The translations under genes were made by a program, and so were the position numbers. This document shows positions 1 through 10,757 of a DNA stretch of 26,054 nucleotides, one piece after another. Origin of the DNA: Sphacelaria rigidula. Its lineage: Eukaryota > Phaeophyceae > Sphacelariales. The stretch covers positions 1 through 26,054 of the forward strand of contig CAXNAA020000150.1 in assembly GCA_964200075.2 (NCBI GenBank), in the 5' to 3' direction. How positions within the stretch are numbered: the stretch's first letter is position 1; each line of letters opens with the position of its first letter. Below the pieces are notes generated by a model that was given only the letters and a program-made list of their open reading frames with translations, was not told the DNA's origin and did no database searches.

Positions 1-547
1 TTTCATCACGAGTCAACTTATAATGCTAAAACCAAGTAATTTCCTGACGAATCATTATTTGTCCTAACCGTGGATGTTTTGCATCTGCTGAAACGATTGT
101 CTCGACGAAACGCCGCTGACGAAAACGCGTCGCTCGCTACACATCGACTCTCACCTCCTCGTGCATTGCTCCCCCACGACACCGGCTCAGCACGTAACAG
201 CGCTGCCGAGACATAAGATAAAACGAACCGGAAAGGGACACGGAACAGTGCACAGAGCGGTCGGTGCGCCATCGTCGTACTGTGCAAAACGGGACAACTT
301 TATTCGCTGCCTATTCGACAGAGCTCCTCTAGTATTCTTCGCAACCAACCATTCACATGGGCTGATACCTTGTCAGCGATGCGTTCAGCATGCCCTTGCA
401 CAAAGTGTGAAGTGATGCAACCGAACAGGATGAATTACAAAACAAAACGTCGGTAGACATCATTGGCTACTGTAGTGCCACTTAAATTCGCTGCCGCATA
501 CAGTATACGAGCACCTGATACCACCCACCAAGTACGCTGTTTGTCGC
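1..547. other. No gene seen
   Basis: Short overlapping open frames in both strands, without splice or domain support. Confidence 0.5.
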
Positions 548-675
548 TTAACCCTTTTGGAATCCATCGACGATTTTTGTTTTTCATAAAATCGGCATCA
601 TTTTGACTGGAAAATGACAGAAAATGTTGCCGATTAATGAAAAACAAAAATCATCAATGGGTTCCAAAAGAGCTG
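548..675. mobile_element. MITE-like palindromic element, copy 1 (about 128 bp)
   Basis: The arms are inverted: TTAACCCTTTTGGAATCCAT on the left answers ATGGGTTCCAAAAGAGCTGA on the right, and the interior ATCGGCATCATTTTGACT answers AAAATGTTGCCGAT. The same palindrome occurs at 17553-17681. No ORF of note; non-autonomous. Confidence 0.75.
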
Positions 676-1257
676 ATACGGAAAAACATGATCGCCTGTT
701 TATTTCTGCTTGGTTCCCTTCTATCGATAAATCTTGTTGCTTTCCAGCATTTACTCCGTTCGTTAGTTCTATCTTTTTCTTGTTTTTTATTTTCTCTTTT
801 ATTTTTGTTTTGCGAACGTTTCCCCGTGGTTTACCTGGAGGTACTCACGTCTATCGTCTATCGCCTATCGCCTATCTAATGACCACTGATGTACACGGTT
901 GGGTCCCTTGGAGATCAGTTGATGCGTGACAAGTGATCAATCGATGGATCGGTGGTCTGAATTAAAATAGTACAAACTGACACCATAAAGGCGGGGGAAA
1001 ACGCCGGTTCAATTCTCGACAGCCGCGTCTCTTAATCTTTTGCTTTTCTCTTTCTCAGAAGTACTATTAGTGGTATCTGATTTTCGTAAGAACGTGAGTA
1101 GTATCAACCATCTCTTGAGATCATGGATTCGTCCCGGGGACGGGGAAGAGGGGTGGTCATTAGATAGAAGTGGGGAGAGAAAAAAAAAAGGGTGCAAACC
1201 ACAAAGACCATTTTCTTCTGCTGTTCGTGACATGTCACCAATACCAATATGCCTCTC

Positions 1258-1449
1258 TGGCCGTGTCTCATCAAATTGTTTCTGACTCGAAAACGTGCGG
1301 TGGAAGCGAATTTACTCGCACCTGATATGTCTGCGGCATACATATTTTCAACCATCCGATATAATAAATAGCGTGGACGAATCAGAAACGAGCGACTTCG
1401 ATTCGGCCGCACGTTTTCGACACGAAAACAATTCGATGATACACGGTCT
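1258..1449. mobile_element. Foldback element, about 190 bp
   Basis: The left arm (GGCCGTGTCTCATCAAATTG... then CGAAAACGTGCGG) is answered by a right arm containing CCGCACGTTTTCG and CAATTCGATGATACACGGTC. The arms span about 60 bp with mismatches around a ~70-bp centre. No transposase and no clear target duplication. Confidence 0.6.
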
Positions 1450-1567
1450 CACTGTCATTATCCAAATTCCACACTCTGGATTATGACAAAAGTTACATTG
1501 CCAAAATGTGTACCGCGTACAGTATAGACTACTCCGTCTATTGCAACGGGCAATATATTCCCAGGCT

Positions 1568-1822
1568 CGGACGAATCACTGATTCATCCGAAATTACTTG
1601 ATTCTAGTGTGATTGATTCGTACCGTACAAATCAATCCTCAAGCTTTGTTTTCAGCGTTGTAACCCAGGTACACGCAGCCCAGGTACGTGGAATGGAGCA
1701 AAAGTCGCGTGGAGACCTGTTTGACCAGCGGTCGACTTTTTTTTTCTTTCTTTTTTTCCGAGCAATCAGACATAAGAAATCGTGGATATGGGGATTCGAA
1801 CCGGCGATGATTCGTCCGAACC
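1568..1822 (-). mobile_element. tRNA-derived SINE-like repeat, family A, copy 1
   Basis: On the minus strand the head carries a perfect Pol III B box, GGTTCGAATCC (1802-1792), followed by a pyrimidine/A-rich middle and a tail containing CAGCGTTG-like and ACCCAGGTACACGC-like words. The same order recurs at 5792-6063. The A-box side is diverged or lost. Confidence 0.5.
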
Positions 1823-1989
1823 GTGATGGATTCAATACTGTATGCAGACAGTAGATCTATTTTGGGATTGGCCCCTGTTTTATGAGACAGTTTCGATTAT
1901 CGGCTCCCTCACTGTTACTACTTTGTGCATACACCAGTGCGTGGCCAAGTAGTTGGAGAGGTCACACGCGGGGATTGATTCCAGTACAA

Positions 1990-2166
1990 GTAGGTCTCCT
2001 GTAGTTCAATCGGTCTCATACGGATCTTTTGAAGTGTAGGTGCCCTTTTTTTTGTGTAGATGCTTTGTTCTTGCCTTCTTCTGTGGACTGTTTGAATTAT
2101 GGGTATGGGTCGTATGGTCCTTTCACTCTGTGACCACGGGTTCGAGAGATCGAGCTAATGTGATGG

Positions 2167-2229
<63 letters not shown>

Positions 2230-2238
2230 TGATGATAA
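1990..2238 (+). mobile_element. Possible tRNA-derived SINE with an AAT-repeat tail
   Basis: TAGTTCAATCGG at 2002-2013 matches the Pol III A box, and GGTTCGAGAGA at 2139-2149 resembles a B box. An ATA/AAT microsatellite (2169-2238) follows within about 20 bp, as in SINEs with microsatellite tails. The A-to-B distance (~126 bp) is larger than in a tRNA, so an insertion or coincidence is possible. Confidence 0.35.
2169..2238. repeat. AAT trinucleotide microsatellite
   Basis: About twenty ATA/AAT units ending in a short GAT variant block. Confidence 0.95.
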
Positions 2239-3011
2239 TTATGCATACTATTTGACAACGTAATCAATTGTCAAATTCTCAAGCCGTGCCAAGTGGGGCT
2301 TCTGAATAAAACGCTACACTCAATTTTAGTGTACAGAACCAAGAACGGTTCACCGCACGATACCCGGAACGGAAGGCAGGACGGTATCCACAGGACGGTA
2401 TACCCAACAAGATATTTGCGACCCATGCAAAAAAAAAGTAATACATTTCCGATACAGAACGCGCAGGTCAACATCCAACATGTCATGTCGCCCACCTCCT
2501 GCGCCCGAAAGACAGCAACTGTACAGTACGATGGACTGTCTTGTCACCAAAGTGACGCAAGCTACTGTGCAGAAAAACCGACCCACGGGAACAGTCATGT
2601 GAGCCCAAGGTCGAAACTGGCGTGTGGCGGGGAGTCGGACTACGGTATAGGTGCACAAAAAATTTCTGGGTTGGCGTACTGGAGCAATTAATATATACAC
2701 ACTCTCGCGCATAGGCACAATAATGCTATAATTCTTCAACACGTACTAAAACACCATATCACTATAATACTATATTTTACTTCAGTAGTGCATTTAGGAC
2801 CAAGTTGCGTCTAGACGTGTGGCCGATCCTCCCGCAGAAAAACTTCACAAAATGTGGAATATATCGTTGTTGTTTTGTTCATGGCGTATGACACCTGCAG
2901 TACATGTGCAGGTACATGATGCGCTGTCGGTTGGTACAGCGGGTTTGGATATGAGTTACATGATATTGGGTCATTGGATACTCTGGCGTATGACCATGGA
3001 TGCTTGACATA
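2239..3011. other. No gene seen
   Basis: Two overlapping opposite-strand frames of about 130 codons (2293-2691 and 2350-2742) have no domain, Kozak context or splice support. Confidence 0.5.
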
Positions 3012-3360
3012 TTATGGATGTAGAGGAGGTGCTGCTAGCCGCTTCCTACAATCAAGACTGTTGCGGTTGTGAACGACATCTGTCTTTGAAGTCTCGAGAG
3101 GCACGAAGCCCTCGGAGCATTCCTGTGAGCTCGTTCCGAGTCCAGAAGAGTCCATATGTTTCATAACTTGAAAGTACCTCAGATAACTTTTTGCCGAAAA
3201 AACGCATCTCCACCGTGGCACGAGTCTGGGGAAAAGAAAGACGGTGAGAAAACAACCAAAGGCAACCGACAGAGCGGAAAATGAAGACGTTAACTACAAA
3301 CCACTTACAGCGTGAAAAACATAAACAGGTCAGTTTGTCTGCCGCAAACATGAGTTGATT
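3012..3360 (-). CDS. Weak candidate spliced segment with a 76-bp intron
   Basis: On the minus strand a GTAAGT donor at about 3306 and a strong TTTCTTTTCCCCAG acceptor at about 3231 bracket a short intron. The downstream segment is open in two frames (one ending near 3012, one near 3057). The phase-2 frame continues across the junction. No start, promoter or recognisable domain, so this may be a pseudo-exon pair. Confidence 0.2.
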
Positions 3361-3759
3361 TTTTTCTTCAAAAGCCCTTCTGAATTATGCAGACGTTGAA
3401 TACCGGAACTCGTTTCTCGCCAGTTTTCCCGGTTCAAAGCGGGAAAATGATATCAAGAGCAATGACTCTGGGTCAAATGTCATATTCTACATCGCCTTTC
3501 GGTGCATCGGAACAGCACCCGGAGTGCCGAACATCGCGATCACCGCGGTGGACATACATCTTACCTCTACAGCGCAGTGCCGTACTGTAGTGGTTTGTGC
3601 ATATGTCAGGGCTGGGCGTGCGCAAAGACGCATACAACGGACAGCAATGCTTCACTTTCGAGGATGCAAATTCTGCAAATCAGGGATGGAAACGAGCATG
3701 GAGATGTTTTGCAAGGTCATAAACGCCTCCATATCTCCCCGCCACACGTGCACGGAAAA

Positions 3760-3880
3760 CCGGGCGGCGGCGGGGGACGGGGGGGGGAGGGCAAAAATCC
3801 GGGAAGAACAGAAAAAAAACGGGAAAACCGGGGGGGAAAAAACAGGGGAAAAAAGGGAACAAAAAAAACGAGGAAAAACG
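3760..3880 (+). repeat. Purine-rich G/A tract
   Basis: G-runs followed by alternating A-runs and GGGG blocks. It explains the long open frames with poly-Lys/Arg/Gly translations here; I do not treat them as genes. Confidence 0.8.
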
Positions 3881-3990
3881 ACGAGTTGTTTCTCTCCTCA
3901 ATGTTCACGGCAGGTCTATTACAAGGAAGAAACGTGCTCAAACCAGGGTGACGGCTTCGTGACTTCAAGTACCTCCAGGTGTCCCCTCAG

Positions 3991-4144
3991 TCCGCCCGAC
4001 TTGAGCATGCCATCTCCGCAAAAGGGGCAGAAGACCAACGGCTTCGCCTGGGCATCCTCGCTGAACAGCTGTCTTCGCACCTACAGCAACCGTTTGGTTT
4101 TTTCGAGTGGAAAGACAAGAAAAAAAACAAGCGTTCGAAAAAGG
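3991..4144 (+). CDS. Weak candidate internal exon
   Basis: A pyrimidine-rich CCCCTCAG acceptor precedes 154 nt of open frame ending at GG|GTAAGA. The predicted peptide begins SARLEHAISAKG, continues as a probable amphipathic helix (RLRLGILAEQLSSHLQ), then QPFGFFEWKDKK and a basic tail. It reads more like protein than the other frames but I recognise no family and find no partner exons. Confidence 0.22.
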
Positions 4145-4279
4145 GTAAGATAAATATGCGCTCAACTTTTGGTAGCTTGGGTGGTGTAGTCGGCATCGCT
4201 GAGTCAGAGAGGCGAGTGCTTCAAATAAGCATGAATGTCGTATTTTGATTCTCGTTTCTCTACTGTGCTGCGCTTAAAT

Positions 4280-4305
4280 GTTGTTTGTTTGTTTGTTTGT
4301 TTGTT
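4280..4305. repeat. TTTG tetranucleotide repeat
   Basis: About six GTTT units leading into a T-rich tract. Confidence 0.9.
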
Positions 4306-4480
4306 CCATTTTTTTCGTGTTTTTTTTTTGCTTTTTTCTGTTTTGTTTACTTGGGAGAACTCACTTCCATATTGTGGATGGTGACTCTTGGACATCAGTT
4401 GTTAGTGCCCAGCGATTAGCCAAATCGTTCAATAAATCACAAAACTTGAATAATAAGGCGGCGGAGGAGAAAATATCCTT

Positions 4481-4582
4481 CTGAAAATCCCCCTTTTCAA
4501 AAACGACTGCTGATTGGTCGCTACGATACCACCCCCCACAAAAGGTGCCCAAACTACCTTCTTGGAAAAGGGGATTTTTCAC
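4481..4582. mobile_element. Short inverted-repeat element (about 102 bp)
   Basis: CTGAAAATCCCCCTTTTCAA at 4481-4500 is the near-complement of TTGGAAAAGGGGATTTTTCAC at 4562-4582 (window split by one mismatch). A small MITE remnant or a stem-loop. Only one copy seen. Confidence 0.4.
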
Positions 4583-5791
4583 CACAACGAAGGTGAGCAT
4601 ACATGTTCCGTTGATAGGGTCATATGCTAAGGTTATCCTCACGACCTTATACAACCCGAGGTGGACCTTAGGAACTTGGTGCCCCCGCAAACCGAAAAAA
4701 AAACGCACACAGCTTGAGCTGTAGCTGCCCATCTGCTGAGCACGTCGTGCGTGACCTTTCTCAAATATGTCCAGAATTCAATGGGAAACGATGATTTGTG
4801 TGAGACTTACGCACAACACACGCACACAAAAAATCAGCAAAGACACGGTTTCGGTTGTAATTTGACACGAACGCGGCCGTCATTCGTCCAATACAGAACG
4901 GAGTTCTGTCAAACAATTACTACCGTGTGTAGATTGGCAAGGGCCACTGCTGCAACCAATGCCCTAGAGTAGGGGGGGTCTGTACGTGTTTATTCGGGGC
5001 TCGGTGTGTAGGTGTTGCGTTGTGTTGCCTTGTTTCCTCGTTCCGTCTCGTCTGTAGCGGTACAGATATGTTCCACTAACGACTGCTTCCGCGACCGCAG
5101 CATCCCTGAACCTGTGTGCAGATGTGGGCTTAGATCTGCACAAAACTGCTTCTCGATACGACTCGAAGCTGGTCGTTGTCGTTGTGAGACAACCAACCAA
5201 TCCCCGCTCAGGAGGGGAGATTCGAAAATGGGATAACCCTCTTCGATAAGAACCCGCCAAGTGACCGAGGAAACATATAGACAGTCAATGTTACTCGTAG
5301 AGACAGACAGACAGGCAGAATAGAGGGGGGGCAGATAGCTAGCGAGCTATTGGCCCTGGGGAATGACCTCCCGGGGATGTTGTCTAGGGGATCATAATAA
5401 TGGAACACCAGGAACATGGTGAGCACATCCACACCTCACTCACCCTCACATCTTCTACACCACATCTAAGGTCGAGACGATGGACCACTGACGCTTACAT
5501 AGAGGAGTACCTAGTTAACGTGCTTGATGGATGATGGATTAGAGTATGACATGATACTCATGCAGAAGCAACGAGCAGCCCGCACGTGATATTTAGAGCA
5601 CAGCGTGTTAAGTGAAAAATATCGCCGGGTGCTTGCTCGTCGACCAATAATGCAACCTCTGGAAAATGGAGGATGACAACACGTTCTGCTCAAAACGGAC
5701 ATGGAAACAGATCCACCAAAAAGTTGTTCATTGCTGACAAACCGCAGGCAGCACCGGAGTACATCAATCGTTAGTGTTACACTCAAGCATG
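4583..5791. other. No gene seen
   Basis: Anonymous sequence. A small purine-rich GACAGACAGACAGGCAG patch near 5303 is the only local repeat I notice. Confidence 0.5.
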
Positions 5792-6063
5792 GGACGAATA
5801 TTGACTCGTCTGGAAATTATTTGCTTCTCAGTGTATTTGATTCGAACCGTACGAACTAATCCTCCTTTATTTTCAGCGTCGCACTCCACCCGAGGTACAG
5901 TACGCACACCCCAGGTGGCACGTGGAATATCGAAAAAATCTCCGACTGTACTGCAGAGTTTTTTTCTTCAACCGTTCTTTTCTCTTCTTTTTCTCCTTTT
6001 GGGCAATCGGGCCTCAGACATCGTAGATTCGGTGAGTCGGACCGGCGAGGACCTGTCCGACCC
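5792..6063 (-). mobile_element. tRNA-derived SINE-like repeat, family A, copy 2
   Basis: Homologous by eye to 1568-1822. Both share GGACGAAT...GATTCG.ACCGTACGAA, TTTTCAGCGT, CCCAGGT..CACGTGGAAT, a T-rich block, GACAT(A)..ATCGT and CCGGCGA.GA at the head. The B box here is mutated (GGTCCGACTCA), so this copy is more decayed. Confidence 0.5.
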
Positions 6064-7239
6064 CTGCCAAAGTGTCACCTTGTGGCGAACAGCAGAAGGT
6101 CCCGGTAATTCATCTGTGCTTTCACCAGCAGCCAATCGTACTGTGTTCTGGCCTTGTTCCCCGGCCCTCACTCTAGCACTGGATGATGACGACTGCAGTC
6201 CAGCTAGCGCCGTGGACGGGGTCTTCGGTGCGGCGGGAGTCACGGCGTGTCCATCATGGTGGGATCTGACAGCGTGGTTCAAGTATTCAGGCCGGACATG
6301 TTGAACATGTCAATACATCGGACATCCAACTTAGCAAGGGACAACGATAAAAAGCATTAAAAAAAACACAAGAGAGGACGAATGAAAGCACCGCAGGGGG
6401 GTGATATTATCATTTTTTAACTTTGTACACGAGCGGCTGATATCATTTTGGTGACGGCGGCCATATAGAGGGTACTGTGTGTGTACTGTACCTGCTGTCC
6501 AGAGTACAGTACACGAGCAAGAACCCGTTCTTTTCAGGAAAATAGCAAGCAGCAACGCAACGTATACAAAAGACACACACACACAAACAAACAACGGACA
6601 CAAATGAAAAACATTCGCGAGACGGGGACGGGACTCAAACACACCTACCTGCTGTTACTTTCCAGACCAAAAATACGCGGCAACGCCACCAGTACTGTAG
6701 GCAAATGATCGGGGACGAGATTGTAATTCGCTGTCGAGGTCATGGCGTAAAGGTCATCGGCACAGTGAAGGAAGGCCGTGTGTCCGTCGTTGTTACGACT
6801 GGAAGAGAGGTCATGTTCCAGGCAAAACACGCGAGAATGGGAGCTAAGAACATGAAAAAACGAGTGACTCAAATGCACCCTGGTTTCATATAGACAATAA
6901 AAGGAGAGGTATTTGAACCATTTTGCCCTCCCAGGGAGGGTCATTATCCATTGAATCTTATACACTCATCTTTCAAGAGTTGAGAATCGGTGACGATTCG
7001 ATGGATGATGACCCACCGTGCCGCCCCCTCGTGGACAGGGCTAACGGCTTGTAGAAATAACATTGCACAGCAGAGGTGACCACGGTGACTCCGCAGTTAG
7101 CAGCACCGGAAGAAAGCCATGGTCATATTCCACGCATAGCGTACGCGGGAACGAAAGTTACAAGAAGGGTCGCATACCTTTCTCGTCCTATCGGTCTCGT
7201 CTCTAGGACGCCCCACCCTCCCCTCCCCTCCCCTCCAGG
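6064..7239. other. No defensible gene; GTACTGTAC words and an AC-rich patch
   Basis: GTACTGTAC at 6483-6491 and GTACAGTAC at 6504-6512 lie close together, then ACACACACAC near 6573. A 62-codon plus-strand frame at 6705-6893 has a beta-rich look (GDEIVIRCRGHGVKVIG) but no recognised family. Confidence 0.45.
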
Positions 7240-7330
7240 TCCGGCGCAAACACGGAGTGCTGCGTCCCGGCTTTGTAGAGATGTAGGAATGCGAGGTCAA
7301 CGATCTTATGACTACGGCATGATGGTGGGA
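7240..7330. repeat. Dispersed direct repeat, copy 1
   Basis: Shares CCCGGCTTTGTAG, GCGAGGTC and ATGACTACGGCATG-like words in the same order with 7585-7660. Copy 1 contains a short extra segment. Confidence 0.5.
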
Positions 7331-7584
7331 GAACCTCAACTCCGATCAGAGGGGATGATCGTACCACGTAGTTTTGGTATGGTGGGGCACCCACCGTGGC
7401 TGTCTCTGGAAGTGGCGATACCAGAAAATGAAGCAACTCATGAGGAGCCGTCACCCATATGCAAGATAATCGGTAGGCTTCGGGCCGCACAATCTTAGCA
7501 GGATGCAGCTCAGCCCTCATGAGACCCGCCGAACACATCACGGCGCTTCGCGCTTGGTGACTGCGAATCTGGCCCGGCGAAAAC

Positions 7585-7660
7585 CGGGCGTGTTCGGTCC
7601 CGGCTTTGTAGGAACGCGAGGTCGATGGTCACACGACTACGGCATGCAACATCATGAGTA
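7585..7660. repeat. Dispersed direct repeat, copy 2
   Basis: GGTCCCGGCTTTGTAGGAAC, GCGAGGTCGATGGTCACACG and ACTACGGCATG mirror 7246-7321. No coding meaning recognised. Confidence 0.5.
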
Positions 7661-8136
7661 CACCCCCCCCTGGGACGAGTCGGTCTTCTCGAAAAATCGG
7701 CCCGTCCTCACACACTGGTACGCTCGCGACAATTCAATGGAGGATTGGGCCAGCGCTCCCGTAACCCGTCACTTCCCTTCGAACACATTCTATCTCACCA
7801 TTATATTAATAGCGTTCCTACAATTTCGACGGGACGGAAAAACTGTTTTTTTTTTTTTCTTGCTCATTTTTTTTTGCCATCATCTTTTATTTTTTCTTCC
7901 GTCACACTTTCAACCTAGATCCCTACCCTTCCTCGGGAAGAGCCCGTGGTTTCAACGAAGCGAGCCATCTCTCCCCAACTACGGGCACAAGCCTTGCATT
8001 TTGGTGTCCTAGGTCTGACGGATTGGATCATGACCATCATGACCATCACAATTCCCGCACGACGTCAAGTTTCTTAAAAAGTCACCTGAATTTTTGTTCT
8101 CACCTTCTCACGCTTACTTCGAACTAAAACGCCAAC
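7661..8136. other. T-rich anonymous block
   Basis: Long T runs at about 7845-7905. The 169-codon frame at 7503-8012 includes them and the repeat copy, so I do not call it a gene. Confidence 0.5.
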
Positions 8137-8215
8137 GCAACGGGAATCGAACCCACGAACTCTCCACCCTAATGCTGAATGACAGTCAAACCATTTTAAT
8201 TTACACCACCGGGGC
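8137..8215 (-). mobile_element. tRNA-like SINE head
   Basis: On the minus strand it starts GCCCCGGTGG, has an A-box-like segment and a B box (GGTTCGATTCC) about 60 bp on, with a pairable T arm. The 3' side does not complement the acceptor 5' strand, so it is not an intact tRNA gene. The start is shared with the SINE at 16626. The downstream tail differs. Confidence 0.5.
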
Positions 8216-9613
8216 GTAGCAGCTTGTGTGTATAACAACAACCAACACATCATGTGTGGTCTATATTTGAATCGACGAAATCCGCAACGATCGCCCCCCG
8301 CCTGTTGGTGCTGTACCGTGCTGTACCCTGTTGGTCCCCGGGACGACACTTTTCTTCTCTATTTTTCTTTTCACGATACTTCACTTCATTTCCCGTTGCC
8401 CCTTTTAATGGGAACGAACTTTTTATGGCAGTCTCAAGGAGTCGAGTCATTCAAGTCATCCCTCCCTCGGTAGTGTAGTGTAGTATAGCGTAGTGTAGAA
8501 CTTTAGCCGTCGCACTCTATAGCTGTCGCATTCTAGCTGTCGCTGTAGCTATAGAGCTGCCTCACACCTTGCTTGGTAGCGGAGATTGGAACATGACCGC
8601 TCTCATAAATGGACGACTTTCGTATGATTTTGCTTCGCTACTCGCGTCTTGGCGCCTTCAACGACGGAAACGACTTATCATTTAATGCTATTTTTACGCC
8701 ATCTTCATGATACATTCGTGCTGTGTTCATGCTACATTCATGCTCAAGTAAAATAAATTCAATTCAACTCAACTATGAAATCATAATCAGATCAGATTAG
8801 ATCAGATCAAACCAACATATATTCATAAAGTGGGGAATGCAGCTAGGGCGAAAAAGGCAAGGCCTGTGACTGTTGTCGATGTTGTTACAGCTGCAACCCA
8901 GTCTTACTCCAGGCGACACACGCAAAACAATCGAGACAGGATACAGGGGTGATCACGAGCGAACTGATAGAAACGTGGCTCAAGGAAAAATCTAAAAGCA
9001 CGTGTAGTGGAGCCTCGCAGGGAGACAGACGAGTGCAATACTCGTGAGGGGATGGATCATGACATGTACGGCCCAACCGAGGGCCCCACGACTCCACCAG
9101 TGTTACTCATTTTCAATAATATCGAGGCATGTTCCTGGTATAATTAATCATCCGTGGCAAAACACTTTGAGACGGTCATGCTCCAAGGCGTGAAATACGG
9201 TGCGAAGAGAGCAGAAGTTCTTGCGGAGAGAGGGCTCCAAATCAGCACGGATAACTGGCCCTTCAGAAGTCGCCCTCAGCGAATATTTCGGACGGATGCC
9301 CAAAAAGGCATGTCGCCGCGTAGTCGGGAAGCGTTGGTTGTCTGATATATGTATGTGTCGGGTTACACACGACAAGTCCGTTAGTCGATCGCCTGTGGTC
9401 CGCGTGTACTTGCTGCGTACCGTCTTTGCAAGGCAGGTCGTGAGTGTAGGAAGGAAAGAAAATCCACAGAGGGTGCAGCGTTTTCGCTGCCGTGGGGCGC
9501 GCTGTGCCATGCAATGGCACATGCCACCGTGCTCCAGCACTTCATCTCCAAAATGTACTTGTGATTTCCCGTGTGCATTCGTCGCGAGGTGAACATGGCC
9601 CGAAGTGCACGTG
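8216..9613. other. No gene seen
   Basis: Contains short tandem words (AGCTGTCGC near 8520-8560, GATCAGATTAGATCAGATC near 8790) and overlapping frames on both strands at 9148-9693, none with domain support. Confidence 0.45.
8470..8498. repeat. GTAGT/GTGTA pentamer repeat
   Basis: About six TAGTG-type units with one variant (TAGTATAGCG). Confidence 0.8.
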
Positions 9614-9640
9614 GGTCCCTCATGTTGCACATGAGGGACC
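9614..9640. other. Perfect 12-bp hairpin
   Basis: GGTCCCTCATGT, loop TGC, ACATGAGGGACC. No poly-T follows, so a terminator reading is not supported; it is simply an inverted repeat. Confidence 0.7.
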
Positions 9641-9827
9641 TCTGACACTCCTGTACCGAGTACAGTACAGTCTGAAGTGTTCGTTAATAACACCCCCTCG
9701 GAGCATATGCGGTAGTGCTCATAAGACTTAGGATTAGGTGACGCAAACCCGACACCCCAACCTGTAGCACGGCCTGCGCTTTAATAACACCGGTCCTTTA
9801 TTCCTGCTGCATGTATCACGCGCGAAC

Positions 9828-9851
9828 GGTGGGCGCCGTGCGGCGCCCACC
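9828..9851. other. Perfect GC-rich 10-bp hairpin
   Basis: GGTGGGCGCC, loop GTGC, GGCGCCCACC. It lies 190 bp from the hairpin at 9614-9640. Function unknown. Confidence 0.7.
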
Positions 9852-10410
9852 TGTACCAGTGCCCGCCACATGTGTTGTGACATGCTCTTCAACGAGAAAG
9901 AGATGCTCCCCCGCATCCGCACGGCGATGATTGCGGCATGAGCGAGTGGCACACGCATATACATTATCAGATCAACGTGTACGATCATATCTCTGTGCAG
10001 AGTTATTACGTTTCCCTGAGTGATGCACCAGCCTGCGTGACCACTGCAGCTGAAGATCGGACATTTTTTAGTATCAGACGGTGATCAACACACCCCATGA
10101 TGAGTGTTGTGAAGGTTGATGGGCGGGGTCGTCCCAACGTATGGGCATTAACGCTTCTGTCCTGCGACAGGGCTTCTTCCTTCCCAACATGCGCGCGTTT
10201 CGGCTCACATTAGCGGGCGCAATCTGTCGTGTGTGTGAAGAAAGTGTCAAAGCACGACTCCGACTCGGGATGCCGCGTATGATGCCGTCGATCGATTTCG
10301 GTTCAGAATCCATGACTGCGCGGGGGGGGCGCTATGGCAAGGCGGGCCGGATTCAGAGGAGATTATACTTACTAAAATACGCTAGTCGCCTTCCTTCATT
10401 CATTTAACCG

Positions 10411-10757
10411 TTGTTGCCCGAACAGGTGTCATGGCAGGGATCTATTTCGGTGTGAATTGAACTCGATTTTGATTGAATCCATGATAAACTTTTACGATGG
10501 AGATTTGCATGGTGCATGGCACCCCGCAACATGAAGCGTTCGCATCCGCTCCGATTCGTGTCAGTACGGCTACATTTTCTCTATTGCTGCCTGCACAGGT
10601 GTGATGGAAGGTAACAATTCCGGTGCGAGTAGAATGTGGGTTTGATTGAATCCATCATGGCCATTTCACGATGGAGGTTTGCATGGTGCATGACACCCCG
10701 CAATACGAAACGTTCGCACCCGTTCCAATTTGTGTAAGTACGGCTGTTTTTATCGAT
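10411..10757. repeat. Tandem duplication, two units of about 173 bp
   Basis: Unit 1 (10411-10583) and unit 2 (10584-10757) share ACAGGTGT.ATGG.AGG, TTTTGATTGAATCCAT, ACGATGGAG.TTTGCATGG and CACCCCGCAA.A. They also share CGTTCGCA.CCG.TCC.AT, ending at AGTACGGCT. They are clearly diverged. Confidence 0.8.

Noticed and set aside
3524-4153. 209-codon plus-strand ORF
   Set aside because: It runs through a purine-rich tract that is open in several frames, with poly-Lys/Gly translations and no domain.
7503-8012. 169-codon plus-strand ORF
   Set aside because: Contains a dispersed repeat and poly-T-derived Phe runs, with no domain or splice support.
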